9,797 bases of DNA, taken from positions 1 to 9,797 of the forward strand of contig CALBTS010000819.1 of assembly GCA_937968035.1 (NCBI GenBank). The letters are read 5' to 3'. A program made the translations under genes and the position numbers. How positions within the stretch are numbered: the first letter of the stretch is position 1; each line of letters opens with the position of its first letter. A model generated the notes under the pieces. The model did not search any database, was not told the DNA's origin, and was given only the letters and a program-made list of their open reading frames with translations. Source of the DNA: an uncultured Methanomethylovorans sp. (GTDB lineage Archaea; Halobacteriota; Methanosarcinia; Methanosarcinales; Methanosarcinaceae). This document shows, piece after piece, positions 1 to 6,711 of the stretch.

Positions 1-2
1 AC

Positions 3-191
3 TTCAGAAAGGTAAGATCGATCATTGAGGATATATTCAAATTGGCGAAGAAAGCTTACTCCATGGAGAATTTACACCGATATACAAAGAGATCTGTTCA
101 AAAATACTGTTCTCTGGCTGTACTTTTAGTGGGGATGACCATAAACCTTGGCATTAATGAAAAGAAGGCTTTAAAAGCCTTCGCTGAGTGA
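3..191 (+). CDS. DDE transposase, C-terminal fragment (cut by window edge)
   Basis: An open frame enters from the left edge and ends at TGA 189-191, giving 62 residues. The protein has basic and aromatic character typical of the end of IS4/IS5-like DDE transposases of methanogens: an R-x3-E-x6-K spacing (R5, E9, K16 of the fragment) that fits the C-terminal YREK signature carrying the catalytic glutamate, then HRYTKRSVQKY and a hydrophobic stretch LAVLLVGMTINLG. The tyrosine of that signature is not in its expected place. The gene converges on mttB, with 20 bp between the two stops, so the end of the insertion sequence must be very close to, or form, the 3' end of mttB. I cannot see a terminal inverted repeat because the other end is outside the window. 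Family assignment is by recognition only and is moderate. Confidence 0.6.
   Translation, partial: FRKVRSIIEDIFKLAKKAYSMENLHRYTKRSVQKYCSLAVLLVGMTINLGINEKKALKAFAE
160..182 (-). terminator. Intrinsic-terminator-like hairpin downstream of mttB
   Basis: A 9-bp palindrome GAAGGCTTT/AAAGCCTTC (164-172 and 174-182, one central base; realistically a few inner pairs open to form a loop) is followed on the minus strand by UUUU. It begins about 30 nt past the mttB stop and could end the methylamine transcript. It lies inside the 3' coding end of the convergent transposase, so it may belong to the insertion sequence. Structure is seen; the terminator role is inferred. Confidence 0.4.
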
Positions 192-211
192 GATGTCTAC
201 AAGGGGGCTAA

Positions 212-1672
212 TTAATTTCCTGCGACCATTTTGTCAACTTTCGCAACGATAGCCTTCATCTCTTTAAGGATATCAGCATCAATTGGCTTTACCTGATGGT
301 TTTGCAGTATGTCTGTTACTTTGTCATGTGCTGCACTTGCAAGGTCTTTTGAACCGGCTCTCTCCCAGTCCCCGTACATCTGCCTGTTAATTATGGCAGA
401 ATGAGATGGAAGATTGATATTCTTCAATGTGGTCTTGTGCGCAAGGAAGTGACCACAAAATCCTGTGTCTCTAATTGCTTTATATGCAAGTGTTTCTTCT
501 GTCACAGGGACACCGTCCCTGGATTTCATTATCATGCTTATGAAATCGTTGTCCATCACAAGCTGTTCAAGTGAAAAGGTCATACCGAGTTCAAGCATAC
601 CTGCACCATATATTACACTGGCACCTGCGTATGCAGGGATAATACCTGTAATGGTTTTCTCATGCCCAGCCTGAGCATCAGGTACTTTGGAATCTCCCTA
701 CGAGCCTGCAACAATGGACGGCAGACCATAGTACTGTGCCAGCTTTGCAACTCCTGCGCTTATAACTCCCAATTCTGGAGAGCCTACGGGAGCAGTGCCT
801 CCTTTTATGTCGAAAGAAGTTGTGGAACTGCCATATAAAGTGGGATGACCAGGCTTGAAAAGCTGAGTTACCACGAGGCCAGCAAGAACTTCGGCATTGT
901 GTGTCACAAGCGTTCCTGCTATATGCACAGGTGATGATGCTGCACTCATAGCCATGCTCAGGACCATCATGGGCATGTCGTACCTACTAGCTTGGAGAGC
1001 CATCTCGCAGATTACATAATCAAGTTCCAGGGGACTGGTGGGGCAGCTACCCAATGTAATTAATGGTTTCTTACGAGCTTCTTCTTCATCTCCACCATAG
1101 AATGCCTTAATAAGCTCAAAGTAATTTTCTCCCCTTGTCGGATCAGGATCTGCAAGAAGATGCTTTGAAGTGTTCTCCAGAATGGTCATCACTTCATGCA
1201 TAGTCCTTGATACCGGTTTTTCGGCAAGGTCCATCGCAGAAACAGGAGAACAAAGGTAACTAATATTTGAAGCCCAGTCTGCGACCTTGGCTATGTTTGC
1301 AAGGTCCTCCAGAGTGCTGGCCCTTACTTCATAGTTGTTAGACCCCTTATAGTCGGACATTTTAGTTCCTATACCAAAGTTGATCCAGTTTACTTTCTTT
1401 CCATCGCTTGTCAGGTTCACGGTATTCTTTTCATCACGTCCATATAAGTTGAATGATGAAGGTGCTGTTTCTATTGCTTTCATCACAAGTTCTTCCGGGA
1501 ACTTGACAACTTTTGTTTCTTCGTTCACATCACAACCATTTTCCCTGAGAACCTTCCTAGCATAGTCATGAGATATTCTGATTCCCGGATCAGCCAGCAC
1601 TTTAAGTGTGGTCTGGTGAATGGCCTCTATACCTTCTTTATCAAAGAGTTCGAATTTGAATCCATTTGACAT
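212..1672 (-). CDS. mttB: Trimethylamine:corrinoid methyltransferase MttB with internal pyrrolysine (UAG) codon
   Basis: MttB moves a methyl group from trimethylamine to the Co(I) corrinoid of MttC, the first step of methanogenesis from TMA, in the cytoplasm. The frame runs from ATG 1672 to TAA 212-214 with one internal amber codon at 698-700. Reading it as pyrrolysine gives 486 residues (family about 495), with Pyl at 325 (334 in M. barkeri). Residues after the UAG (GDSKVPDAQAGHEKT) continue the MttB family without a break, so a frameshift or two genes is unlikely. ATG 1672 is preferred over GTG 1681 because the Shine-Dalgarno GAGGTG (1680-1685) overlaps that GTG and sits 6 nt from the ATG. 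It is the last gene of the cluster here. The usual partner mttC is not next to it; a transposase end is found instead. Family identity is very sure. Confidence 0.95.
698..700 (-). other. In-frame UAG pyrrolysine codon of mttB
   Basis: Plus-strand cta gives TAG in the mttB frame, between VAGS and GDSK. Both flanks are conserved MttB sequence, so this codon must be decoded, by tRNA-Pyl, and not read as a stop. A short hairpin (CCTGA-GCA-TCAGG on the plus strand, 670-682) begins 15 nt downstream in the mRNA. Confidence 0.93.
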
Positions 1673-1704
1673 TTTTTTCACCTCTAATATTATTCAATGA
1701 TCAT

Positions 1705-1790
1705 CTCTGCTATTGCAGAGTTCTATTGACGTGATTTCAGCCTTTCAGCTGTTTAGATTGGAAATGGAATGCTTATTTATGCACTCCATT
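1705..1790 (-). promoter_or_regulatory. Two stem-loops in the permease 2-mttB spacer
   Basis: The 166-nt spacer before mttB carries two inverted repeats. The first (1763-1772 with 1781-1790) forms a 10-bp stem with an 8-nt A/U loop; its single mismatch at DNA level is a G-U pair in the minus-strand RNA. The second (CTCTGC 1705-1710 with GCAGAG 1715-1720) is a perfect 6-bp stem with a 4-nt loop, ending about 20 nt upstream of the mttB Shine-Dalgarno. Neither is followed by a U-tract, so RNA stability, processing or partial attenuation between transporter and methyltransferase is more plausible than simple termination. Role is inferred. Confidence 0.4.
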
Positions 1791-1838
1791 GTAATTTTCA
1801 TCCTTAATGGAAAATTTACTTCTATTTCCTTGTCTTCA

Positions 1839-2930
1839 TTACCTTTTCAATTCGTCTAGTGCGGGTTTACAGTCACGTGTACATTCAAGCAGTGAATCAC
1901 CGCTTTCCCAGTACATCACAAAAGTACCAACAATTGCGATAGATGCACCAAGAGCAAGCCACCAGGCTATCGGTACTCCCATGAATATGTACAAGCTAAC
2001 AATGGCAAAAGGGACATAAAGGGTTGAAACACTCAATCCACGACCTACCCCTATGAGAGGATAAGATTTATAGAGTGCAATATAGCAAAGCCCCAATGAC
2101 AGACTGACTATAGTTATCCATATCAGAAAAGATGGACTGGAAAACGTAGCAACTATCACATTTACCATTGTTTCGACTCCAAAGACAAGCATTGATGCCG
2201 GCCAGAGTATGAAGATCCATATAAGTGATTCAGACATAAAGCGGACAACCAATCCAGTATCCGCATCTGTGACATCAAGAGCACGTGCAGCAACAGCTCC
2301 TTCCATACCCCATCCTATGGCAGACATAAGTCCTCCCAGATACCCTATCCAGATACCCTCCGGAGCCGCAGGATTCATGATCTCAGCCATCATCTGAGAT
2401 GGGTTCCATATGAACACGCCTCCAATAATTATTAGGAATATTCCAACCCATGTTCTCTTACTTATATTCTCCCCATACCACACTTTAGCTGCTATTGCAC
2501 CCACCACACTGCAAAGAAGACCGGCAGATGCAGCAAATGCAGCACCTACATACCCTATCGCTATAGTTGAACCAAATATTGCTATCGGTCCACCAAAAGC
2601 TGCGGCAAGGGCATACCACTTGGATACTTTAAAGAATTTGATAGTTCTTGGAAGGTCTGCAAGTTTGCCGTGTCCTCCAACCCATACGATAGATAATATG
2701 ATTGAGAAAGTTATTGCCTGAAGAGCGGTAATCACAACTGTCGCCACAAGGTAACCTGCAGACCCCTCTGGAAATATTAACCATTCTCCATATGGCGAAA
2801 CTATCCACAGCATGGAGAGAGCTACATATCCTAGGCCCCAGAGCACAGCACAGATTATTGCCCAGATAAAGCCCCACCTTACACGGCTTTTGTTCTCATT
2901 CCTGATTACCAATTCAAGATCATTATCCAT
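1839..2930 (-). CDS. mttP: MttP-type methylamine permease, paralog 2 (DMT/EamA-like)
   Basis: A 363-residue integral membrane protein with about ten hydrophobic segments (roughly 18-44, 58-84, 104-127, 128-148, 160-177, 194-217, 232-252, 265-287, 296-317, 322-340). It resembles the MttP/MtbP permeases that accompany methylamine methyltransferase genes in Methanosarcina, thought to carry methylamines across the cell membrane. The internal-repeat style and sizes fit the drug/metabolite transporter superfamily. It aligns without gaps to the second permease of this cluster over 350 residues at about 59% identity (counted by hand), with conserved blocks such as WYGEN (151-155), NPAAP (186-190) and SYPLIGVGRG (289-298). 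Start ATG 2930 follows AAGGAGG with an 8-nt spacer. It sits directly before mttB, so trimethylamine is the likelier substrate, but which permease carries which amine is inference. Confidence 0.8.
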   Translation of the reverse strand: MDNDLELVIRNENKSRVRWGFIWAIICAVLWGLGYVALSMLWIVSPYGEWLIFPEGSAGYLVATVVITALQAITFSIILSIVWVGGHGKLADLPRTIKFFKVSKWYALAAAFGGPIAIFGSTIAIGYVGAAFAASAGLLCSVVGAIAAKVWYGENISKRTWVGIFLIIIGGVFIWNPSQMMAEIMNPAAPEGIWIGYLGGLMSAIGWGMEGAVAARALDVTDADTGLVVRFMSESLIWIFILWPASMLVFGVETMVNVIVATFSSPSFLIWITIVSLSLGLCYIALYKSYPLIGVGRGLSVSTLYVPFAIVSLYIFMGVPIAWWLALGASIAIVGTFVMYWESGDSLLECTRDCKPALDELKR

Positions 2931-2948
2931 ACTTTCTACCTCCTTCCT

Positions 2949-2977
2949 TTGGAGGATGAATACACTTCATCCTCCAA
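2949..2977 (-). promoter_or_regulatory. Perfect 12-bp stem-loop just upstream of the permease 2 ribosome binding site
   Basis: TTGGAGGATGAA (2949-2960) and TTCATCCTCCAA (2966-2977) are exact inverted repeats with a 5-nt loop. The hairpin lies between the microprotein stop (2984) and the permease 2 Shine-Dalgarno (cctcctt on plus, 2939-2945), ending 3 nt from the latter. One arm itself contains GGAGG. No U-tract follows. It is probably an RNA processing, stability or translation-control element inside the operon. Confidence 0.55.
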
Positions 2978-2983
2978 CTTCGC

Positions 2984-3103
2984 TCATATTTTCTTAGTGA
3001 AAGTACGTCCTATGTAGAGTGCCAGTAAATCCAGGAACAAGACCAGTGCGAGATATACATAATCTGCTCCTGCAAATGCCCAAACACCTTCTATATGAAA
3101 CAT
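2984..3103 (-). CDS. 39-residue single-helix membrane microprotein
   Basis: ATG 3103 to TGA 2984-2986 encodes 39 residues: a polar start (MFHIEGVWAFAGAD), one strongly hydrophobic helix about residues 15-31 (YVYLALVLFLDLLALYI), then a basic tail GRTFTKKI. This is the pattern of a one-pass membrane peptide with its positive end in the cytoplasm. Its start lies 3 bp after the stop of the upstream 95-residue gene, which suggests translational coupling; the purine run ahead of the ATG (GGGGGC, 9 nt away) is a weak ribosome binding site. It is placed immediately before permease 2, so it may be a small partner or regulator of that transporter. No family is recognised, and protein-level conservation cannot be tested here. 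Confidence 0.55.
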   Translation of the reverse strand: MFHIEGVWAFAGADYVYLALVLFLDLLALYIGRTFTKKI

Positions 3104-3106
3104 ATC

Positions 3107-3394
3107 TCATGCCCCCAGAAGTTCATTGACACGTGTTTTTCCAAAATCTGTCAGGTTGTACCTGTACAGTACCTTTCCCTTTGCAAAGTGCTTACCATCA
3201 TCAGCAGCAACATCAACAATGTTGAATATGCCACCACAAGAGAGTTCGGCCATCCAGAAGCGGGCCATCCATTTCCAATAGTCGCCTGATTTCCCATATT
3301 CTGCAAGAAGTTTGCTTATCAGTTCATAGTCCCATGCTTCTTTTTGTTCGTAGAGAATCTGAGCAAGCCTCGATTTCATAGGTAATTTTGCCAT
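3107..3394 (-). CDS. 95-residue winged-helix-like protein of the methylamine cluster
   Basis: ATG 3394 (Shine-Dalgarno GAGGTGA, about 7 nt spacer) to TGA 3107-3109. The protein is soluble with mixed helices: an N-terminal basic segment (MAKLPMKSRLAQILYEQKEAW), a tryptophan-rich middle (DYWKWMARFWMAELSCGGI, 38-56), then VLYRYNLTDFGKTRVNELLGA (75-95), which strongly resembles the last strand and helix of winged-helix domains (YxLTxxGxxRVxxLL). I infer a small DNA-binding or protein-binding winged helix. I do not recognise a named family and no function is known to me. It lies 32 bp after permease 1 and 3 bp before the microprotein, so all three are probably cotranscribed between the two permease paralogs. 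Confidence 0.75.
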   Translation of the reverse strand: MAKLPMKSRLAQILYEQKEAWDYELISKLLAEYGKSGDYWKWMARFWMAELSCGGIFNIVDVAADDGKHFAKGKVLYRYNLTDFGKTRVNELLGA

Positions 3395-3426
3395 TTTATA
3401 GTCACCTCATTAAACTCTGTAACTCT

Positions 3427-4497
3427 TTATTCAGCTGAAGATCGGGTAGATTCCAGTAATGACTCACCACTATCCCAATACATGACGAAGATACCAACAA
3501 CTGCTATCAAGGCACCAAGGACTACCCACCATGCAGTAGGAATTCCCATGAACACATACAGTGCAATTATGGCAAACAGCACATAGAGAGTTGAAACACT
3601 CATTCCTCGGCCAACTCCGATCAGAGGATAGCTCTTCCACATGAATACATATGAGAAATTACCGGTTAGAACTGCAAGTGAAGTCCAGATCAGGAATGAA
3701 GGGCTTCCAAGAGCAGCACTGAGAGCCGTAAACACAGCACCAGGCCCTATGATAAGGACATATATAGGCCATATTATAACCAGCCAGATAGCCAGTTCAG
3801 AGAAGAATCGGGTCTGAAGCCCCGTGTCCGAATCTGTCAGATCAATTACACGTCCCGCAACCGCACCTTCGATGCCCCATCCTATGAATGAAGCAATGGC
3901 TCCCAGGTAGCCCAGCCACAGGCCATCGGGAGCTGCTGGGTTGGTAATTTCTGCAATTGTTTGTGGAGGGTTCAGAATGAATACACCACCAATGACCATG
4001 ATAGATATTCCAGTCCATGCTCTCTTGGTGATATTTTCTCCATACCATAACTTAGCAACAAAAGCGCCGATAACTGAACTCAGAAGTGCCGCTGAAGCGG
4101 CAAACGCAGCACCTATATAACCAATTGCCAGGGTTGTACCATAAATCGCGATTGGTCCACCAAGCACAGCAGCAAAGGCATACCATTTAGAAATTTTAAC
4201 ATGAGAAACAGTTCTGGGGAAATCTCCAAATTTTCCAGTCCCACCAAGATAAAAAATACTCAGAATGATTACAGTAAGAGCTACCTGAAAAGTGAGCATT
4301 GTAGCTGTGGCAACCATCATTCCCATAGCACCTTCGGGAAATGCAGACATATCACCAAAGGGTGGGACTATCCACTGCATGGTAAAAGCCACATATGCAA
4401 AACCCCATAGAACTGCACAGAGAAATGCAATGATAAAACCCCATGTAATGCGGTTCTTGTTTTCTTTTTTGATTATACTTTCCAAACTTGTATCCAT
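3427..4497 (-). CDS. MttP-type methylamine permease, paralog 1 (DMT/EamA-like)
   Basis: A 356-residue membrane protein with about ten transmembrane segments (roughly 18-40, 57-84, 104-127, 128-148, 160-177, 194-217, 232-252, 265-287, 296-317, 322-340), related to the MttP/MtbP permeases of methanogens and about 59% identical to the second permease of this cluster. The two differ most around 251-280, near the segment 7/8 loop, a region that could set substrate preference. ATG 4497 is chosen over TTG 4506: AAGGAG (4507-4512) lies 9 nt before the ATG but touches the TTG. It follows mtbB, so it may carry dimethylamine (mtbP-like); this is positional inference only. Confidence 0.8.
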   Translation of the reverse strand: MDTSLESIIKKENKNRITWGFIIAFLCAVLWGFAYVAFTMQWIVPPFGDMSAFPEGAMGMMVATATMLTFQVALTVIILSIFYLGGTGKFGDFPRTVSHVKISKWYAFAAVLGGPIAIYGTTLAIGYIGAAFAASAALLSSVIGAFVAKLWYGENITKRAWTGISIMVIGGVFILNPPQTIAEITNPAAPDGLWLGYLGAIASFIGWGIEGAVAGRVIDLTDSDTGLQTRFFSELAIWLVIIWPIYVLIIGPGAVFTALSAALGSPSFLIWTSLAVLTGNFSYVFMWKSYPLIGVGRGMSVSTLYVLFAIIALYVFMGIPTAWWVVLGALIAVVGIFVMYWDSGESLLESTRSSAE

Positions 4498-4514
4498 GAA
4501 ACACAACTCCTTGG

Positions 4515-4608
4515 AATATTATTGCTTTGACCGCACAATTGAGCCTCATAATAGGAGGTAACGGATTTAAAGTTTTTATGCTTACAATTCCAGTCAAAGC
4601 AATATATT
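4515..4608 (-). promoter_or_regulatory. Long inverted repeat in the mtbB-permease 1 spacer
   Basis: TATTGCTTTGAC (4520-4531) and GTCAAAGCAATA (4593-4604) are perfect 12-bp arms 61 nt apart; with a one-base bulge the pairing reaches 4515 and 4608. Inside, CCTC/GAGG (4544-4547 with 4555-4558) can form an apical hairpin. The base of the structure ends 2 nt before the permease 1 Shine-Dalgarno. The left flank on the minus strand also contains TATA-like AATATATTG (4601-4609), so an internal promoter is an alternative reading. The repeat is seen; its regulatory role is inferred. Confidence 0.45.
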
Positions 4609-4629
4609 CATTCGATGTCTAAACTTGCT

Positions 4630-6018
4630 TCACCTCAGCAATTCCACACAGGGGATCTTGATATCAAGCAGCTCGGCAATCTTTGCCTTTGCCTTCAGAC
4701 CCTTGGGCTGACCGGGAACAGCATTGATAGTTCCAATGCCAAGTTCTTCCCTAATCTCTTTCATTGCATATTCATCCGAGAGAGTGAACACATCTGTTCC
4801 AAGCTTCTTGGCAACGTATTCCTTTGCTTCCTTCAGACGCATGCCTTTAAGCTGCATTCTCATTACAAGATCACCAGCAGTCCTTATACCGTGCATTCCT
4901 ACGGACATTTCGTTTGTTATGAGGAACCCAACGGGATCCCCAAGCCCGCACTATATACCATCAGCGCGGCCTATCTCCACTAAAGCCTTCGCAGCTCTTG
5001 AAACCGCATCTATCGGTGGTATCTCTGCCATTGGTGCACCGCATACGCCCATACCGAGGTTGGGATGTATAGGAACATTTGACTGTTTTGAGCATTCTTT
5101 CATTACAGTTACTGTCTTTGCTACGGTCCATGCAACGGATTTCTTGGTATTGGTGTTCACAACAGGGCCAAAAATGGTTGCTCCGGATTTCTCTACAACT
5201 TTTGCCTGGTCGTGAGGCATCATTCCTGCAAGGGTCTTGCCATCGTACTGGACTTCCCCGTGCATTCCCAGTACAAAGTGATTTGCCATGTTGATGGCAA
5301 CTGCCATTTCAGTTTCTTCTTTTATCTTCTCTGTTGCCTTTAGTACGCCCAGGAACTCTGCATCGCCTGCTGCCGCTGCTGTGTCGATGTTAATGGCATC
5401 TGCTCCAACACTTGCTGCATTTTTGGCAATGAAAGTGAGATCTCTTACAGAGCTTGGGATTATAGCTTCGTATGTTTTCCTTGCTTCCTCTATTTTCCCG
5501 GCTGCCATAAGATCGCCACAGTTATCGAACGGACCATCCGGCTTGTAATAAGCTCCAAAGTTAGGCATGCATACATAAAAGAGCGGATTGATGGAATTCA
5601 TCAGTAGGGCTTCTATTTCCTGCTGGATCTGTATTGCTGAGACATTTGTTCCTTTTGCATTTCCTCCACGGAATGCATTCTGCACACAGTCCAGACCAGT
5701 GACCCTTTCTGCGATCATGTTTGCTGTCACGGTGTCTGTTGGAACTCCTACGCCACCATACTCACTGTAGTTCATAAGGATAGTATCAGGAGCAACATCC
5801 GTGCTCATGACAATAAGGTCTTCAGGGCGGACGCTTACAACTCTTTCCTGGGAAAGGAAGATTTCAAGCAGATGATCCAGCTCATCTTCGGTGAGACCAG
5901 GAACCTTGCCCTTCGTAGCGCCATTGTTCGCTCCATCCTCTATTTCCTTTTTGAGTTCTTCCTTTGTCATCTCTACGCGTCTGCCGTCACCCATTCTTGT
6001 ATAATATTTTGTGGCCAT
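4630..6018 (-). CDS. mtbB: Dimethylamine:corrinoid methyltransferase MtbB with internal pyrrolysine (UAG) codon
   Basis: MtbB demethylates dimethylamine to monomethylamine and methylates the Co(I) corrinoid of MtbC in the cytoplasm. The frame runs from ATG 6018 to TGA 4630-4632 with one internal TAG at 4951-4953. Reading it as pyrrolysine gives 462 residues (family about 467) with Pyl exactly at 356, the position known in M. barkeri MtbB. The start MATKYYTRMGDG matches the family start. ATG 6018 is preferred over ATG 6024 because AAGAGGG touches the upstream ATG but is 6 nt from this one. The residues after the UAG (CGLGDPVGFLITNEMSVGMHG) continue the same family. It lies 17 bp behind the corrinoid gene, so the two are surely cotranscribed. 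A gene caller that treats TAG as stop would split it into pieces of 355 and about 92 residues. Confidence 0.96.
4951..4953 (-). other. In-frame UAG pyrrolysine codon of mtbB (residue 356)
   Basis: Plus-strand cta reads TAG in the mtbB frame between RADGI and CGLGDP, the known pyrrolysine site of the family. A short GC stem (CGGG/CCCG; plus 4945-4948 with 4932-4935) could form 2 nt after the codon in the mRNA. Confidence 0.95.
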
Positions 6019-6035
6019 TTCCATCCCTCTTAATA

Positions 6036-6683
6036 TTAGTGACTCATCAGCTCACGAGCTTTCAGCACAGCTTCACTGGCATTTTCAGCGTAAGCATCTG
6101 CGCCGATCTTTGCTGCCCAATGTTCTGTACATGGTGCTCCCCCAACCATTGTTTTTACCTTGTCACGCAGTCCAGCGTCCTTGAGCATTTGTTCAATTGT
6201 AGCCTGGAATTGCATGGTACCTGTCATCAATGCAGACGATGCAACAATATCAGCATCAACTTCCTGAGCCTTCTCTATGAATGAGGTGAGGGGGGCATCC
6301 CTGCCAAGATCATAAACTTCGAACCCATTGGCCTGAAGCAGAACTTTAACTATGTTCTTCCCAATGTCATGGACATCTCCTTCCACAGTTCCAAGTACTA
6401 CCTTTCCACCACTTTCCGTTTTTTCATCTGCCGGGATATTGTCTTGTAATTTAGCTACAAGTTTTGTCATCAGGGTCGATGCCAGCATAACTTGCGGAAG
6501 AAAAACTTCCCCATCTTCAAAACTTGTACCGACCTCCAGCATCCCTGTAGAAAGTCCTTTTTCAATCATTTCCACCGGACTGAGCCCTTCGGCAAGACCT
6601 TGTTCAATTGCTTCCAACCCACTTTCTTCGTCAAAATCGACGATGCATTCTGCCAATTGCTTCAATATCGCATCTTTAGCCAT
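6036..6683 (-). CDS. mtbC: Methylamine methyltransferase corrinoid protein (MtbC/MttC type)
   Basis: A 215-residue cobalamin carrier that accepts a methyl group on its corrinoid and passes it to a methylcobamide:CoM methyltransferase. The N-terminal helical cap domain (about 1-88, including GLSPVEMIEKGLSTGMLEVG and FLPQVML) is followed by a Rossmann-like B12 domain with the base-off motif D103-V-H105-D-I-G108, where H105 is the lower cobalt ligand, then SALMT (150-154) and VGGAP (180-184). Length is normal for the family. ATG 6683 follows GGAGG with a 7-nt spacer. It is first in the cluster, 17 bp ahead of mtbB, so MtbC (dimethylamine) is the best guess; MttC or another methylamine corrinoid protein cannot be excluded by eye. 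Confidence 0.9.
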   Translation of the reverse strand: MAKDAILKQLAECIVDFDEESGLEAIEQGLAEGLSPVEMIEKGLSTGMLEVGTSFEDGEVFLPQVMLASTLMTKLVAKLQDNIPADEKTESGGKVVLGTVEGDVHDIGKNIVKVLLQANGFEVYDLGRDAPLTSFIEKAQEVDADIVASSALMTGTMQFQATIEQMLKDAGLRDKVKTMVGGAPCTEHWAAKIGADAYAENASEAVLKARELMSH

Positions 6684-6711
6684 TTTTGAACCTCCTTCTT
6701 TAACACAACAT

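Noticed and set aside
212..598. Separate 128-residue gene starting at MLELGMTFSL
   Set aside because: It is the C-terminal part of MttB in the same frame; the 33 residues between it and the UAG are also MttB sequence.
1673..1681. GTG start of mttB at 1681
   Set aside because: The GTG is part of the Shine-Dalgarno GAGGTG; the ATG at 1672 has proper spacing.
4498..4506. TTG start of permease 1 at 4506
   Set aside because: It abuts AAGGAG; ATG 4497 is correctly spaced and aligns with the start of the paralog.
4630..4908. Separate 92-residue gene starting at MSVGMHG
   Set aside because: It is the C-terminal part of MtbB, in frame with the upstream part through the pyrrolysine codon.
4615..5215. 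Plus-strand frames opposite mtbB
   Set aside because: They are antisense shadows of a certain gene, without ribosome binding sites or recognisable protein features.
212..6018. mttB and mtbB as pseudogenes with nonsense mutations
   Set aside because: Both amber codons are at the known pyrrolysine sites of these families and all other codons are open.
6019..6024. ATG start of mtbB at 6024
   Set aside because: AAGAGGG directly touches it; ATG 6018 has 6-nt spacing and gives Pyl at the known position 356.
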